Positions 1 to 8,264 of a stretch of 64,000 nt of DNA are shown here, piece by piece. Location: contig JAMFRO010000008.1 in NCBI GenBank assembly GCA_026224825.1, positions 1 to 64,000 of the forward strand. Reading direction: 5' to 3'. Each line of letters begins with the position of its first letter. Positions within the stretch are counted from its first letter, which is position 1. The position numbers and the translations under genes were made by a program. Source of the stretch: a bacterium (GTDB lineage Bacteria; Pseudomonadota; Alphaproteobacteria; Acetobacterales; Acetobacteraceae). Under the pieces are notes generated by a model. It made no database searches, was not told the origin of the DNA, and saw only the letters and a program-made list of their open reading frames with translations.

Positions 1-1
1 T

Positions 2-112
2 TGCCGACGTCTCGCAAGGGACTACGAACGCCATATCAAAAGCGTGGCTGCTTTCGTCAAACTAGCCATGATCAAGATCATGCTCCGAAGACTCGCAAGG
101 AAGGTCAAATAA
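2..112 (+). pseudogene. C-terminal end of an IS5-family transposase (truncated by window edge)
   Basis: The frame starting at base 2 reads 36 residues to a TAA at 110-112. It contains RRLARDYER and a run ending IMLRRLARKVK. This matches the C-terminal tail of IS5-group DDE transposases, where R-R-L-A-x-D-Y-E-R is the conserved segment around the catalytic glutamate. Only the tail is visible because the window begins inside the gene, so an intact element cannot be told from a remnant. The terminal inverted repeat should lie in about 113-155, but one end alone does not define it. Confidence 0.72.
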
Positions 113-155
113 GAAACTTCTTGGATGCGTTCTTAGGATGGGGGGTGTTCCCACG

Positions 156-349
156 AAAAAGGCTGGGGCTCCGCCCCTGACCCCGCTGGGGCCGCAGGCC
201 CCAGACCCCTGGACTTTTAAGGGTTTGAAAGGGGCCTGCCTCCGTCGTTTGTGGCGACTGGGTGGCAGGCCCCTTTCAAACCCTTAAGTTATGGGATCCA
301 AGGGCCTTTCGGCCCTTGGCGGGTCCAGGGCAGAGCCCTGGCCTTTTTT
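156..349. repeat. Multi-hairpin intergenic repeat, copy 1
   Basis: The block is bounded by an A5 run (156-160) and a T run (344-349). It holds in order a GGGGC/GCCCC hairpin, a CTGGGGCC/GGCCCCAG hairpin, a perfect 23-bp stem (218-240 with 264-286), a CCAAGGGCC/GGCCCTTGG hairpin and a CCAGGGC/GCCCTGG hairpin. The loop of the long stem holds a small GTCG/CGAC hairpin (244-247 with 255-258). The orientation is opposite to copies 2 and 3. It lies between the transposase tail and the convergent stop of the inositol monophosphatase gene, so a bidirectional terminator role is likely. This copy lacks the extra ACGCC/GGCGT module found in the second hairpin of other copies. Confidence 0.9.
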
Positions 350-386
350 CGCAGAACGCCCCAGTCCTCACCCCCCGAAACAGCCC

Positions 387-1205
387 CTAACGGAGCAGCG
401 CGTCGGCCAGGGCTTGCCAGCTCGGTTCGTCGGGGGCGAGCAGCAGGCCGCCGGTGGTGTTGGAGGGGCGGTAGGGGGAGCCGTCGAAGCGTCTGGCGTA
501 GCCGCCGGCTTCGCGGTGCAGGAGCACGCCGGCGGCGTGGTCCCAGGGGAGGAGTTTGCGGAAGAGTTGGAGGTGGCAATGTCCGGCGGCGACCATGCGG
601 TATTGGTGGGCGGCGCAGCGGTAGTCGGTCACTGCCGCCACGCGGTCCAGCCGGTGCAACACATGGGTACGCAACGGCTCTTCCATGAAGCGCCAGGACA
701 TCGAGCCGACCATCTGGTTGACCGGTACGGGTGCGCAAACCTGTAAGCGCCGCTCGGTACCATCGGCCGCGCGCAGAAACGCGCCCTGCCCTGCAAGCGC
801 GTAAGCGCAATCATCGCCGAACGGGTCGTAGATGAATCCGGCCAGAATTTCATCCGCTTCCACCAGCGAGGCCATCACGCCGAACAGCGGCAGTTCGGCG
901 GTAAAATTGGCGGTGCCGTCAATGGGGTCGAGCACCCACACCCGCCCAGGTGCTGCCAGGCGTTCCAGCGAGGCGGTGCCTGCGGAAACCGCTTCCTCGC
1001 CAATCACATCGTCATCGGGAAAGAGTTTTTTCAAGCCCGCATAAAGCGCCTTCTCAGCCGCCTCATCGGCCACCGTCACAGGGTCCAGCGGCCCCGCTTT
1101 GGTGCGTACATCCCCGGCGCGCAGATGCTTGAAGCGCGGCAGAATCTCGGTCCGCGCCACATCGCGCAGCAGCGCAATAACGGCACTAACATCCTCAGCC
1201 TTCAC
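387..1205 (-). CDS. Inositol monophosphatase family protein
   Basis: A 272-residue protein of the Mg-dependent, lithium-sensitive phosphatase family (inositol monophosphatase, histidinol-phosphatase HisN and 3'-phosphoadenosine phosphatase CysQ). Metal-site motifs are visible: GEE at about residues 69-71, DPIDGTANF at about 93-101, and WDHAAG in the C-terminal third. The length is normal. The start is GTG, and its GTGA overlaps the TGA stop of hflX, so the two genes are translationally coupled as the tail of hfq-hflX. The substrate cannot be fixed from sequence; histidinol phosphate or an inositol phosphate are both possible. The stop codon is followed by the copy 1 repeat. Confidence 0.9.
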   Translation of the reverse strand: MKAEDVSAVIALLRDVARTEILPRFKHLRAGDVRTKAGPLDPVTVADEAAEKALYAGLKKLFPDDDVIGEEAVSAGTASLERLAAPGRVWVLDPIDGTANFTAELPLFGVMASLVEADEILAGFIYDPFGDDCAYALAGQGAFLRAADGTERRLQVCAPVPVNQMVGSMSWRFMEEPLRTHVLHRLDRVAAVTDYRCAAHQYRMVAAGHCHLQLFRKLLPWDHAAGVLLHREAGGYARRFDGSPYRPSNTTGGLLLAPDEPSWQALADALLR

Positions 1206-2482
1206 AGCGCCTCGAACCTTGCCCTATCCGCGGCCGAGAGCCGCAATGTTACGCGCACGAAGCTTTCGCCATCCTCGCGGCGCAACACCTCGCCATGCCG
1301 ATACACCCAGGCCAGTTTCGCGCCATCCTCGAAGGGGATTTCCACCTCGATCACATCCAGCCGTGACGCCAGCCGTTCGTCGATCTCGGCCAGCAGCCGT
1401 GGCAGCCCCTCGCCGGTGAGCGCCGACACGGCGATCCCATCGCCCTGCACCACCTGTTCGATGCCGCCCAGCACATCCGCCTTATTCAAAACCTCCAGCG
1501 TGCGCCTGGGCCAATCCTCATCCACCGCACCATCCTTGGCCATGCGGTTGAGCACATTGGCCACATCGCGCGCCTGCGCTCTGCTATCGGGGTGCGAGAT
1601 ATCGCGCACATGCAGCAGCAGATCCGCCTCCGCCACCTCTTCCAGCGTGGCGCGGAAAGCCGCCACCAGCTCGGTCGGCAGTTCGGAGATAAAGCCCACC
1701 GTATCGGACAGGACAATATGCCGCCCGGACGGCAGCGTCAGCCCGCGCATGGTCGGATCCAGCGTCGCAAACAACTGGTCCTCAGCCATCACGGAAGCAC
1801 CGGTCAGCGCGTTGAACAGGGTGGACTTGCCCGCATTGGTATAGCCCACCAGCGCCACAATCGGGTGCGGCACTTTTTTGCGCTGCCCGCGATGTAAGCC
1901 CCGCGTCCGCCGCACCTCATCCAGCTCCGCCTTCAGCCGCACGATACGGTCCACGATGAGCCGCCGATCCGCCTCAATCTGCGTCTCGCCCGGCCCGCCC
2001 ATAAACCCAAAGCCGCCGCGCTGGCGCTCCAAATGCGTCCAGCTCCGCACCAGCCGTGAACGCTGATATTCCAGATGCGCCAGCTCGACCTGCAACGCAC
2101 CTTCCCGCGTACGCGCACGGGCGCCAAAAATATCCAGGATCAACCCCGTCCGGTCGATCACCTTGGCACCCCAGGCCCGCTCCAGATTGCGCTGCTGCAC
2201 CGGCGTAAGTGCTGCATCCACCACCACGACATCAACCCCGGCTTCTTTCAGCAGCGGCACTTCCATCTCCACCTGCCCTTTGCCGAACAGGGTCGCGGAG
2301 GTCATGGCGCGCAGGATAAAAATCCGCTCGCGCACCACCACCAGCCCGATGGAAGCGGCCAACCCCACGGCCTCGGCCAGCCTCGCCTCGGCCGGGCGCA
2401 ATTGCCCAGCCGCGTGTGCGGCCTGCTTGTCCCAGGGAAGTAAAATAGCGGCCCGGCTAGGTGGCGGCGCGGTGTCTTTCAT
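1202..2482 (-). CDS. hflX: GTPase HflX
   Basis: A 426-residue ribosome-associated GTPase of the Obg-HflX family, known to split or rescue stalled 70S ribosomes under stress. The N-terminal HflX domain (about 1-200) contains the glycine-rich stretch GGFGFMGGPGETQIE, typical of the family. The G domain follows with G1 GYTNAGKST (about 213-221), G3 DTVGF (about 260-264) and G4 NKAD. Length is normal. It lies 16 bp downstream of hfq on the same strand, the classic hfq-hflX arrangement, and overlaps the start of the downstream phosphatase gene by 4 bp. Confidence 0.97.
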   Translation of the reverse strand: MKDTAPPPSRAAILLPWDKQAAHAAGQLRPAEARLAEAVGLAASIGLVVVRERIFILRAMTSATLFGKGQVEMEVPLLKEAGVDVVVVDAALTPVQQRNLERAWGAKVIDRTGLILDIFGARARTREGALQVELAHLEYQRSRLVRSWTHLERQRGGFGFMGGPGETQIEADRRLIVDRIVRLKAELDEVRRTRGLHRGQRKKVPHPIVALVGYTNAGKSTLFNALTGASVMAEDQLFATLDPTMRGLTLPSGRHIVLSDTVGFISELPTELVAAFRATLEEVAEADLLLHVRDISHPDSRAQARDVANVLNRMAKDGAVDEDWPRRTLEVLNKADVLGGIEQVVQGDGIAVSALTGEGLPRLLAEIDERLASRLDVIEVEIPFEDGAKLAWVYRHGEVLRREDGESFVRVTLRLSAADRARFEAL

Positions 2483-2498
2483 GCCCGCATAACCAGTC

Positions 2499-2828
2499 TC
2501 AGTCTTCGTTATCCGGGTCGTATTGCGGCTCGGCTTGGCGGCTCAGCGTCAGCTTACCGGCGGTATCCACCGGTGCCGGTGCCCCACCCTCGGCGCGCGA
2601 GGCATCGAACAGCATGATCGGCGCACCTGGCATGACGGTGGAGATGGCATGCTTATACACGAGCTGTGTATGGCCATCGCGGCGCAGCAATACGGAGAAA
2701 TTATCGAACCAGGTGATGACACCCTGCAGCTTCACGCCGTTCACCAGAAACACCGTCACCGGCGTTTTGCTCTTGCGAACATGGTTGAGGAACACGTCCT
2801 GCACATTCTGTGATTTTTCGTTGGCCAC
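2499..2828 (-). CDS. hfq: RNA chaperone Hfq
   Basis: A 109-residue Sm-like protein that pairs small RNAs with mRNA targets as a hexamer. The Sm1 segment runs from [22 protein letters not shown] through the [10 protein letters not shown] strand. The Sm2 motif YKHAIST (KH pair at about 59-60) is intact. A C-terminal tail of about 35 residues, acidic and proline-rich (ends PDNED), is longer than the core and disordered in character. It is the first gene of the hfq-hflX-phosphatase unit; its promoter should lie in 2829-3009. Confidence 0.97.
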   Translation of the reverse strand: MANEKSQNVQDVFLNHVRKSKTPVTVFLVNGVKLQGVITWFDNFSVLLRRDGHTQLVYKHAISTVMPGAPIMLFDASRAEGGAPAPVDTAGKLTLSRQAEPQYDPDNED

Positions 2829-3009
2829 GGCGGCATCCTTGTTTTTGTCGCCCTTAATGGACGATGTTTAAGTTAATCTAGAGCAAAAATTCCAGTTTCA
2901 AGCGGCTGCGTGGCGCGCGCCGCCTGTTCTTCACGTCCAATCTTCGTACACCAAAATTGTGCAGTGCGGCAAGACGCTTGGGTCTTGCCGCGTAACAAGC
3001 CAGGCTGGC

Positions 3010-4008
3010 TCAGAACGTACCTGAAACGGCGAGCGAGCCGTACTCGTGAATATTCCCATTCTCATCATGGAAACGGCTGGTCTGGAACACCTGGGTATAG
3101 CTGAACCGCAGGCCGCGCCAGATGATGGCCCCGCCGACATCGAACGTGCCGACCACGCGCGTCACCGGCACGCCACGGCTGGACTGGAAATCCGAGCCCT
3201 GCAGCACCTCGTCCCAGGCGACAAATTTGGCCGCCGAGCCTGCGAAAATATACCAGGCGAAAGGCTGCACCACGGTATAGGCATCCGCCCCGGAAGGGCC
3301 GGGGGCGATCAACGGCGGCCCGTAATCGCTAGCCAGCCCACTGCCGATGCGGAACCCCACGGCCGGCTGCACATAATCAGCGGTTAAGCCCGCCTGGCCG
3401 GAAATCTGCGGCAGCACATCCGTCTCCAGCCCGAAGACCGAGCCGGTCGGCAGGCGCCAGGTGCGGGAGGCGAGGAAATCGATGGCGGGCTCGGAGGGGA
3501 GTTGATGCGCCCAGCCATGCGTGCCGGACTGGCCGATGATGGAATGGAAGCCGTTCTGCACGACCTCGCCCCCGGCATCCGCGCCGATGACACCGAGATT
3601 AGCCCCCAGCACCGAGCGCGTATTGGCGCCGTCCTGAATCAAAGCCAGATTCAGCACCAGATACCCGGCATAAGGCTCGTCATTGACCGGCGGATTATCC
3701 GAATCAGTGTCGAACGGGGTGTAGAGTTGCTGCGTCAGCCCCAGGCTGACACGCTGCTCGCCATCCCCGAACAAGGCATGGCCCAGCCCGGCGATGGGCG
3801 CCGGCACCGCACCTTGCGGCCCGGTCCAGCCCACATGAATACCGTTCACATAGAACCGGTCATGTGGATAAGTGCTTGAAATGGATGAGTTCTCATCCTG
3901 CAATGTCCAGATGGAGGATGACGCCCCATCGGCATGAGCCACAGCGGGCAGAGCGAGCAAAGCAGTGGCGCCCAACAGGGCCGCGCGCATCAGATAATTT
4001 GGTTTCAT
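3010..4008 (-). CDS. LpxR-family lipid A deacylase (outer membrane)
   Basis: A 332-residue protein with a signal peptide ending at about AVAHA-DG (residue 26). The mature part shows the hallmarks of the LpxR/DUF2219 family: a DENSS start, DRFYVNGIHVGW, NDEPYAGY, an NLGVIG strand, and NGFHSIIG with a His where LpxR has its catalytic histidine. The last residue is Phe, as in outer-membrane beta-barrels. LpxR removes the 3'-acyloxyacyl chain of lipid A, so a role in outer-membrane remodelling is inferred. It stands alone, 181 bp downstream of the hfq start on the same strand. Enzyme activity is not proved by motifs alone. Confidence 0.85.
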   Translation of the reverse strand: MKPNYLMRAALLGATALLALPAVAHADGASSSIWTLQDENSSISSTYPHDRFYVNGIHVGWTGPQGAVPAPIAGLGHALFGDGEQRVSLGLTQQLYTPFDTDSDNPPVNDEPYAGYLVLNLALIQDGANTRSVLGANLGVIGADAGGEVVQNGFHSIIGQSGTHGWAHQLPSEPAIDFLASRTWRLPTGSVFGLETDVLPQISGQAGLTADYVQPAVGFRIGSGLASDYGPPLIAPGPSGADAYTVVQPFAWYIFAGSAAKFVAWDEVLQGSDFQSSRGVPVTRVVGTFDVGGAIIWRGLRFSYTQVFQTSRFHDENGNIHEYGSLAVSGTF

Positions 4009-4066
4009 AGCCCCGTGACATGCAAGAGTGGCAACATCGCGAGATTACCGAAACCCCGGAAGAAAG

Positions 4067-4735
4067 CTACCGGTCCCGCCCTGTGCAAATGGCGAGATCT
4101 ATCAACCGTTCAAGCACTTCCATCTCCTGCGCCCCGGCAATGGCATGCTCGCCATCGATGAGAAAACACGGCACCCCGTTAATTCCCAGCCTATGCGCAT
4201 GCAAATTCTCGGCGTGAATCACTTCCCCACCCTCTCCTGAGCTCAGAAACTCCTGAATTGCCGCACCGTTCATACCATGCTGCACCGCCAGCATTGCAAG
4301 AACATCATGGCTGCCAATGTCCAGCCCCTCCACAAAATGCGCCGCGAACAGGCGCTGCACCAGCGCATCGGCCACGCCGTGTTTTGCCGCCTCGCGCACC
4401 AGCCGGTGTGCGTCCACGGAATTGGGCGTGCGGCGGATGGCGCCGAAATCGAACTCGATGCCCTCAGCCGCCCCCAGCTCGGAAATGGAGGCATAAAGCC
4501 TACGCGCCCGGTCTTCGGCGCCGAATTTGCGGATCATGTAATCGGCGCGCGCCATGCCGCCCCGCGGCATATCCGGGTTCAGCAGAAACGGGCGCCAGCG
4601 CAAGGCCACATCCAGCTCCCGCCGCCGCGACAGTAAAAAAGAGAGGCGCTTTACCCCCAGGTAGCACCAGGGGCAGACAAAATCGAAGACGACCTCAATG
4701 ACCAGCCGCGCCGGCAGGGGGGCCAAAATGTTCAT
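4067..4735 (-). CDS. DsbA-family oxidoreductase, FrnE-like
   Basis: A 222-residue thioredoxin-fold protein with the redox motif CPWC at about residues 21-24, straight after the first beta strand (FDFVCPWCYLG). The cis-Pro region NGVPCFLIDG and the downstream GAQ match FrnE / 2-hydroxychromene-2-carboxylate isomerase-like DsbA relatives. No signal peptide is seen, so a cytoplasmic location is likely. The TVP-like cis-Pro loop carries an extra Cys (GVPCF), common in FrnE proteins. Substrate unknown. It is divergent from the sulfotransferase-like gene, with a roughly 78-bp intergenic region. Confidence 0.88.
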   Translation of the reverse strand: MNILAPLPARLVIEVVFDFVCPWCYLGVKRLSFLLSRRRELDVALRWRPFLLNPDMPRGGMARADYMIRKFGAEDRARRLYASISELGAAEGIEFDFGAIRRTPNSVDAHRLVREAAKHGVADALVQRLFAAHFVEGLDIGSHDVLAMLAVQHGMNGAAIQEFLSSGEGGEVIHAENLHAHRLGINGVPCFLIDGEHAIAGAQEMEVLERLIDLAICTGRDR

Positions 4736-4813
4736 GGTAATGCAATCTAGTGCAAATTTTCCGGTGTGGCGATACGGGTTGTTGAAGCGTTACCGCGCGG
4801 TCATAAAGAGGCC

Positions 4814-5527
4814 ATGTCCACCCCCCGCATCATCTGCACCATCGGCATGCACGGCAGCGCCTCCACCTGGGTGTTCAACGCCGCGCGCGAGATTCTCGGC
4901 GCCACGCTGGGCGAGGATTCCGTGCTGCACTTCTTTGCCGATAAAATGGAGCATATGCCTGATGAGGGGCAGCGCGCCGGCAAAACCCTGCTCATCAAAT
5001 CCCATGAAGGCAGCCCGGAACTCGAAGATTGGCTGGATGCCAACAACGCGCTGCGCCTGCTCACCATCCGCGACCCGCGCGATGCCACGCTCTCGCAGAT
5101 GCAGCGTTTTCACTCACCCTTGCCGCCCGCCGCCAACGCCATAGCGCGAGACGGCATGCGCCTGCAGCGCCTGGCCGCGCGCGGCATTCCCGTATGGCGC
5201 TATGAGGACGGGTTTTTCGAACGCGAGGCAACGCTGGACGAGCTGGCCGCCCGCCTCTCCTGCCCCCTGTCTCCCGCATTACGAGCCGAGATCTTCGCCC
5301 GCTACGAGACCGAGGCAGTCCGCGCATTCGCCGCCAACCTCACCAGCCTGCCGCCCGAGCGCCTAACCCAGGTCGGCCCCTTCACCATGGATAAAATCAC
5401 CCAGATTCTAACCCCGCATATCGGCGACGGCGCCAGTGGTAAATTCCGCGCCCTGCCGCCGGATCTACAGCCGCAACTGACGCAATTCTTCGCCCCCATC
5501 CTCATACAATTCGGCTACATAGCTTAA
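4814..5527 (+). CDS. Sulfotransferase-like P-loop protein
   Basis: About 237 residues from the ATG at 4814, which is preceded by AAAGAGG. The frame is open further upstream to 4766, but that start lacks a ribosome binding site. IGMHGSASTWVFN near the N terminus resembles the 5'-phosphosulfate-binding loop of PAPS sulfotransferases. The later IRDPRDATLS resembles the 3'-phosphate-binding element. The middle and C-terminal parts are not diagnostic. Function is inferred by fold only; the acceptor is unknown. A larger TPR sulfotransferase lies at 53360-55225, so the organism has several such proteins. Confidence 0.65.
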   Translation: MSTPRIICTIGMHGSASTWVFNAAREILGATLGEDSVLHFFADKMEHMPDEGQRAGKTLLIKSHEGSPELEDWLDANNALRLLTIRDPRDATLSQMQRFHSPLPPAANAIARDGMRLQRLAARGIPVWRYEDGFFEREATLDELAARLSCPLSPALRAEIFARYETEAVRAFAANLTSLPPERLTQVGPFTMDKITQILTPHIGDGASGKFRALPPDLQPQLTQFFAPILIQFGYIA

Positions 5528-5558
5528 CACCCTTGGCATTACCGCCCAGCAGCGCGAT

Positions 5559-5906
5559 ATGAGGGCCATGCCCCATCTCACCCGCATCCTCACCGCCGCC
5601 CTCACGCTCGGCCTCGCCGCCCCCGCCTTCGCGCGGCCGGAGCCCGTGCCGCCGCCCTCGGGCATCGTGTACCATCTGTTCGGGCCAAACTCCCTCTCCT
5701 CACACATATTGCCCAACACGCCGCAGGCCGCGCCTAACGGCACAGCAACCGGCACGCAAGCAAACGGTGCAGCCGCCACCCAGCCCGCCGCCAGCACGCC
5801 AAGCAGCCCCAACTGGGGCGATGTCGCGCATCAGATGTTCGTCACCGGCAACCCGGCGCAGGAAGGTGCGGCAGCCCTGCCCAAGGGCAAAGCCGGCGGT
5901 TTCTAG
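5559..5906 (+). CDS. Small exported protein of unknown function
   Basis: A 115-residue protein with a clear signal peptide (LTRILTAALTLGLAAPAFA, cleavage near residue 26). The mature part is low in complexity and rich in Pro, Ala, Thr and Asn, ending in KGKAGGF. No domain is recognised. A second in-frame ATG at 5568 could be the true start; neither has a strong Shine-Dalgarno sequence. It starts 31 bp after the sulfotransferase-like gene and may be cotranscribed with it. Confidence 0.55.
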   Translation: MRAMPHLTRILTAALTLGLAAPAFARPEPVPPPSGIVYHLFGPNSLSSHILPNTPQAAPNGTATGTQANGAAATQPAASTPSSPNWGDVAHQMFVTGNPAQEGAAALPKGKAGGF

Positions 5907-5972
5907 GAGGCAGCTACTAAAGCCCGGCCAATAAAGCTTGTGCGGCCAGCGCCGCCCTCGTAACAAAGCCGC

Positions 5973-6755
5973 ATGCCCCCGGCCTGGAATGCGCGCAATT
6001 TTATCATCCGGCTGAGCCTGCTGCGCGAACGCGTCGAGGATTGGCGGTGCTACCCCTTCAGCATCCCCGCCATCGCCGCGCTGGACGAGTTGGCGCTGGA
6101 CAGACCCGTCACCTTCCTCATCGGCGAGAACGGCACCGGCAAATCGACCCTGCTGGAAGCCATCGCCATGGGGTGCGGGCTGAACCCTGAAGGCGGGAGC
6201 AAGAACTTCCGCTTCTCCACCCGCGCCTCACATTCCTCTCTCAGCGCCCATCTGCGCCTCACCCGCAGCCCCAAGCGCCCTCGCGACAGTTATTTCCTCC
6301 GCGCCGAAAGCTATTTCAACGTCGCCACCGAAATCGAAGCACTCGACAGAGAGCCCTCTCCTGGCCCGCCCATCATCAATTCCTACGGCGGCCGCTCACT
6401 GCATGAGCAATCGCACGGCGAATCCTTTTTCGCTTTGTTCATGGAACGCTTCGGCGGCAATGGCCTCTATCTGTTGGATGAGCCTGAAGCCGCCCTCTCA
6501 CCCACCCGCCAGCTCGCCTTTCTGGCCCGGCTGCATGATTTGGTGGGCACCGGCGCGCAATTCATCATCGCCACCCACTCACCCATCCTCATGGCCTACC
6601 CGGATGCCGTGATCTTCCAGATGACCCCGGACGGGCCGCAGGAAATCGCCTACACAGAGACCGAGCATTACACAGTCACCCGCAATTTCCTGCTCCGCAC
6701 AGGCCCGATGCTGGACACGCTATTGGCGCCAGCACCGGACCGGGAGGCAAATTAG
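5973..6755 (+). CDS. AAA/ABC-type ATPase
   Basis: A 260-residue ATPase with Walker A GENGTGKST (about residues 50-58), a Walker B-like strand LYLLDEPEAALS (about 165-176), and a downstream H-switch ATHSPILM. The LSPTRQLAFL segment after Walker B and the lack of membrane segments fit the AAA_21/COG3910 group of stand-alone ABC-like ATPases. No partner nuclease or permease lies beside it, so the role is unknown. Its TAG stop overlaps, tail to tail, the stop of the EF-hand gene on the other strand. Confidence 0.85.
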   Translation: MPPAWNARNFIIRLSLLRERVEDWRCYPFSIPAIAALDELALDRPVTFLIGENGTGKSTLLEAIAMGCGLNPEGGSKNFRFSTRASHSSLSAHLRLTRSPKRPRDSYFLRAESYFNVATEIEALDREPSPGPPIINSYGGRSLHEQSHGESFFALFMERFGGNGLYLLDEPEAALSPTRQLAFLARLHDLVGTGAQFIIATHSPILMAYPDAVIFQMTPDGPQEIAYTETEHYTVTRNFLLRTGPMLDTLLAPAPDREAN

Positions 6756-7129
6756 TCCTGTGCACGCAGCGCGGTGGCCTGGGCTTCCAGATGCTTGGCG
6801 ATATCATCCAAATGCCAGGCCTGGATGTCGTAGAATGTGACATAGCCATGCTTGGCGGTGTCGATATCCGTAAAATGATCGGCCACCGGCTGGAACCCGG
6901 CCGCCTTGGCCTGGGCCAGGGTCAGATGCCCGTCATGCGTGGTGTTGGCGGCGTAGAATTTCGTCAGAAATTCGGCCGGATCCCCATCGTGATGCCCGTG
7001 CCGGCCCCAGCCGCCGGGACCGCCAAGCCCGCCATCCACACCGGGCAAAGGTGGAGCTGAATTATCGCTCTGGGCCAGGGCCAGGCCAGGCAGCAGGGCA
7101 ATGCAGGACGCAATCAGTAGACGGCGCAT
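6752..7129 (-). CDS. Exported EF-hand domain protein
   Basis: 125 residues from the ATG at 7127-7129, which has a strong AAGGAGA ribosome binding site; the longer open frame to 7240 is not needed. A signal peptide ends near ALAQ (about residue 20). A Gly/His-rich linker follows, then two EF-hand-like loops (NTTHDGHLTLAQAKAAG and DTAKHGYVTFYDIQAW). The first loop has an Asn instead of Asp at position 1, so calcium binding may be weak. It is probably a periplasmic Ca-binding protein of the short EF-hand type common in alphaproteobacteria. Confidence 0.8.
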   Translation of the reverse strand: MRRLLIASCIALLPGLALAQSDNSAPPLPGVDGGLGGPGGWGRHGHHDGDPAEFLTKFYAANTTHDGHLTLAQAKAAGFQPVADHFTDIDTAKHGYVTFYDIQAWHLDDIAKHLEAQATALRAQD

Positions 7130-7224
7130 AAAACTCTCCTTGAGACAGGTTCGATGCCGCAGTTCTGCATGTTCTTTGTAACGCCAGTATCTCCCACATG
7201 TGACAAGAGAGATCGGCCAGAAAC

Positions 7225-7253
7225 AAAAACGGCGCCCCAAGGGCGCCGTTTCA
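7225..7253. terminator. Bidirectional hairpin terminator after rpsD
   Basis: The arms AAACGGCGCC and GGCGCCGTTT fold around a short CCAAG loop, with an A run on one side and a T run on the other. It lies 20 bp past the rpsD stop on the minus strand and upstream of the EF-hand gene, so it should end rpsD transcripts. Confidence 0.85.
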
Positions 7254-7273
7254 TAGCGATAAGGCTTAAGCCA

Positions 7274-7888
7274 TTAACGCGAGTAGAATTCCACCACGAG
7301 ATGCGGTTCCATCTGCACCGGGTACGGCACATCGGCCAGCTTCGGCGCACGCAGGAACTTGCCCTTCATGGCGCGGTGGTCCACCTCGACATATTCCGGC
7401 ACATCGCGCTCGGAAGACTGCGCCGCATCCAGCACCACGGCCAGTTGCTTGCTCTTCTCACGAACCTCGATCACGTCCTCATCCTTCACCTGATAGGAAG
7501 GAATGTTCAAACGCTTGCCGTTGACCAGCAGATGGCCATGGCTGACAAGCTGACGCGCGGCGAACGGGGTGATCGCGAACTTGAGGCGATAAATCACCGC
7601 ATCCAGGCGGCGCTCCAGCAGCTCGATCAGATTCTCGGAGGTGTCACCCTTACGGCGCACAGCCTCTTCATAATACTTGTAAAAATTCTTCTCGGAGATA
7701 TTGCCGTAATACCCCTTGAGCTTCTGCTTGGCCATCAACTGCGTGCCGTAATCGGTCGGCTTCTTGCGGCGCTGGCCATGCTGGCCCGGGCCGTATTCAC
7801 GCTTGTTAACAGGCGATTTCGCACGGCCCCAAAGGTTTACACCCAGGCGGCGGTTAATCTTATACTTACTTTCGGCGCGCTTGGTCAC
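7274..7888 (-). CDS. rpsD: 30S ribosomal protein S4
   Basis: A 204-residue primary 16S rRNA-binding protein, near the usual 205. It begins [16 protein letters not shown] and carries the S4 RNA-binding domain with [13 protein letters not shown] and [17 protein letters not shown]. The Zn-type Cys ligands are absent, as expected for the non-zinc form. It is monocistronic here, followed by the hairpin at 7225-7253. Upstream 7889-8043 holds its leader, where an S4-binding autoregulatory structure might be expected but was not recognised. Confidence 0.97.
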   Translation of the reverse strand: MTKRAESKYKINRRLGVNLWGRAKSPVNKREYGPGQHGQRRKKPTDYGTQLMAKQKLKGYYGNISEKNFYKYYEEAVRRKGDTSENLIELLERRLDAVIYRLKFAITPFAARQLVSHGHLLVNGKRLNIPSYQVKDEDVIEVREKSKQLAVVLDAAQSSERDVPEYVEVDHRAMKGKFLRAPKLADVPYPVQMEPHLVVEFYSR

Positions 7889-8043
7889 GGCGCTTGCCCT
7901 TTCTTGTTAGAATAACGCCGATAGTCTCTCTTGCAAATGCAAAAGAGCGGGCGCAAGCGACCACCGCCTGTCCACGTTCCCGGCAACGAGGTTGCGCCTC
8001 TAGCCCCCCACCCGCCGCGCGTCAAGCTGGAGCGCGTTGAAGG

Positions 8044-8261
8044 AAAAAGGCCAGGGCTCTGCCCTGGACCCGCCAAGGGCCGAAAGGCCCTTGGATCCCA
8101 TAACTCAAGGGTTTGAAAGGGGCCTGCCACCCAGTCGCCACAAACGACGGAGGCAGGCCCCTTTCAAACCCTTAAAAGTCGAGGGGTCTGGGGCCGTCAC
8201 GCCGGAGGCGTGCTGCGCACGACGGCCCCAGCGGGGTCAGGGGCAGAGCCCCAGCCTTTTT
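8044..8261. repeat. Multi-hairpin intergenic repeat, copy 2 (full length)
   Basis: This is the most complete copy, bounded by A5 (8044-8048) and T5 (8257-8261). In order: CCAGGGC/GCCCTGG, CCAAGGGCC/GGCCCTTGG, a perfect 22-bp stem (8107-8128 with 8152-8173) capped by GTCG/CGAC (8134-8137 with 8145-8148), a CTGGGGCCGTC/GACGGCCCCAG stem enclosing two mini-hairpins (ACGCC/GGCGT and GTGC/GCAC), and a GGGGC/GCCCC hairpin. The right end is 4 bp from the stop codon of the Hint-domain gene. The 7889-8264 interval holds no gene; besides this repeat it only carries the rpsD leader. Confidence 0.93.
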
Positions 8262-8264
8262 CCC

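Noticed and set aside
251-746. Several open frames across repeat copy 1 and the phosphatase gene
   Set aside because: They are translated hairpins or antisense of the phosphatase gene, with no start signal.
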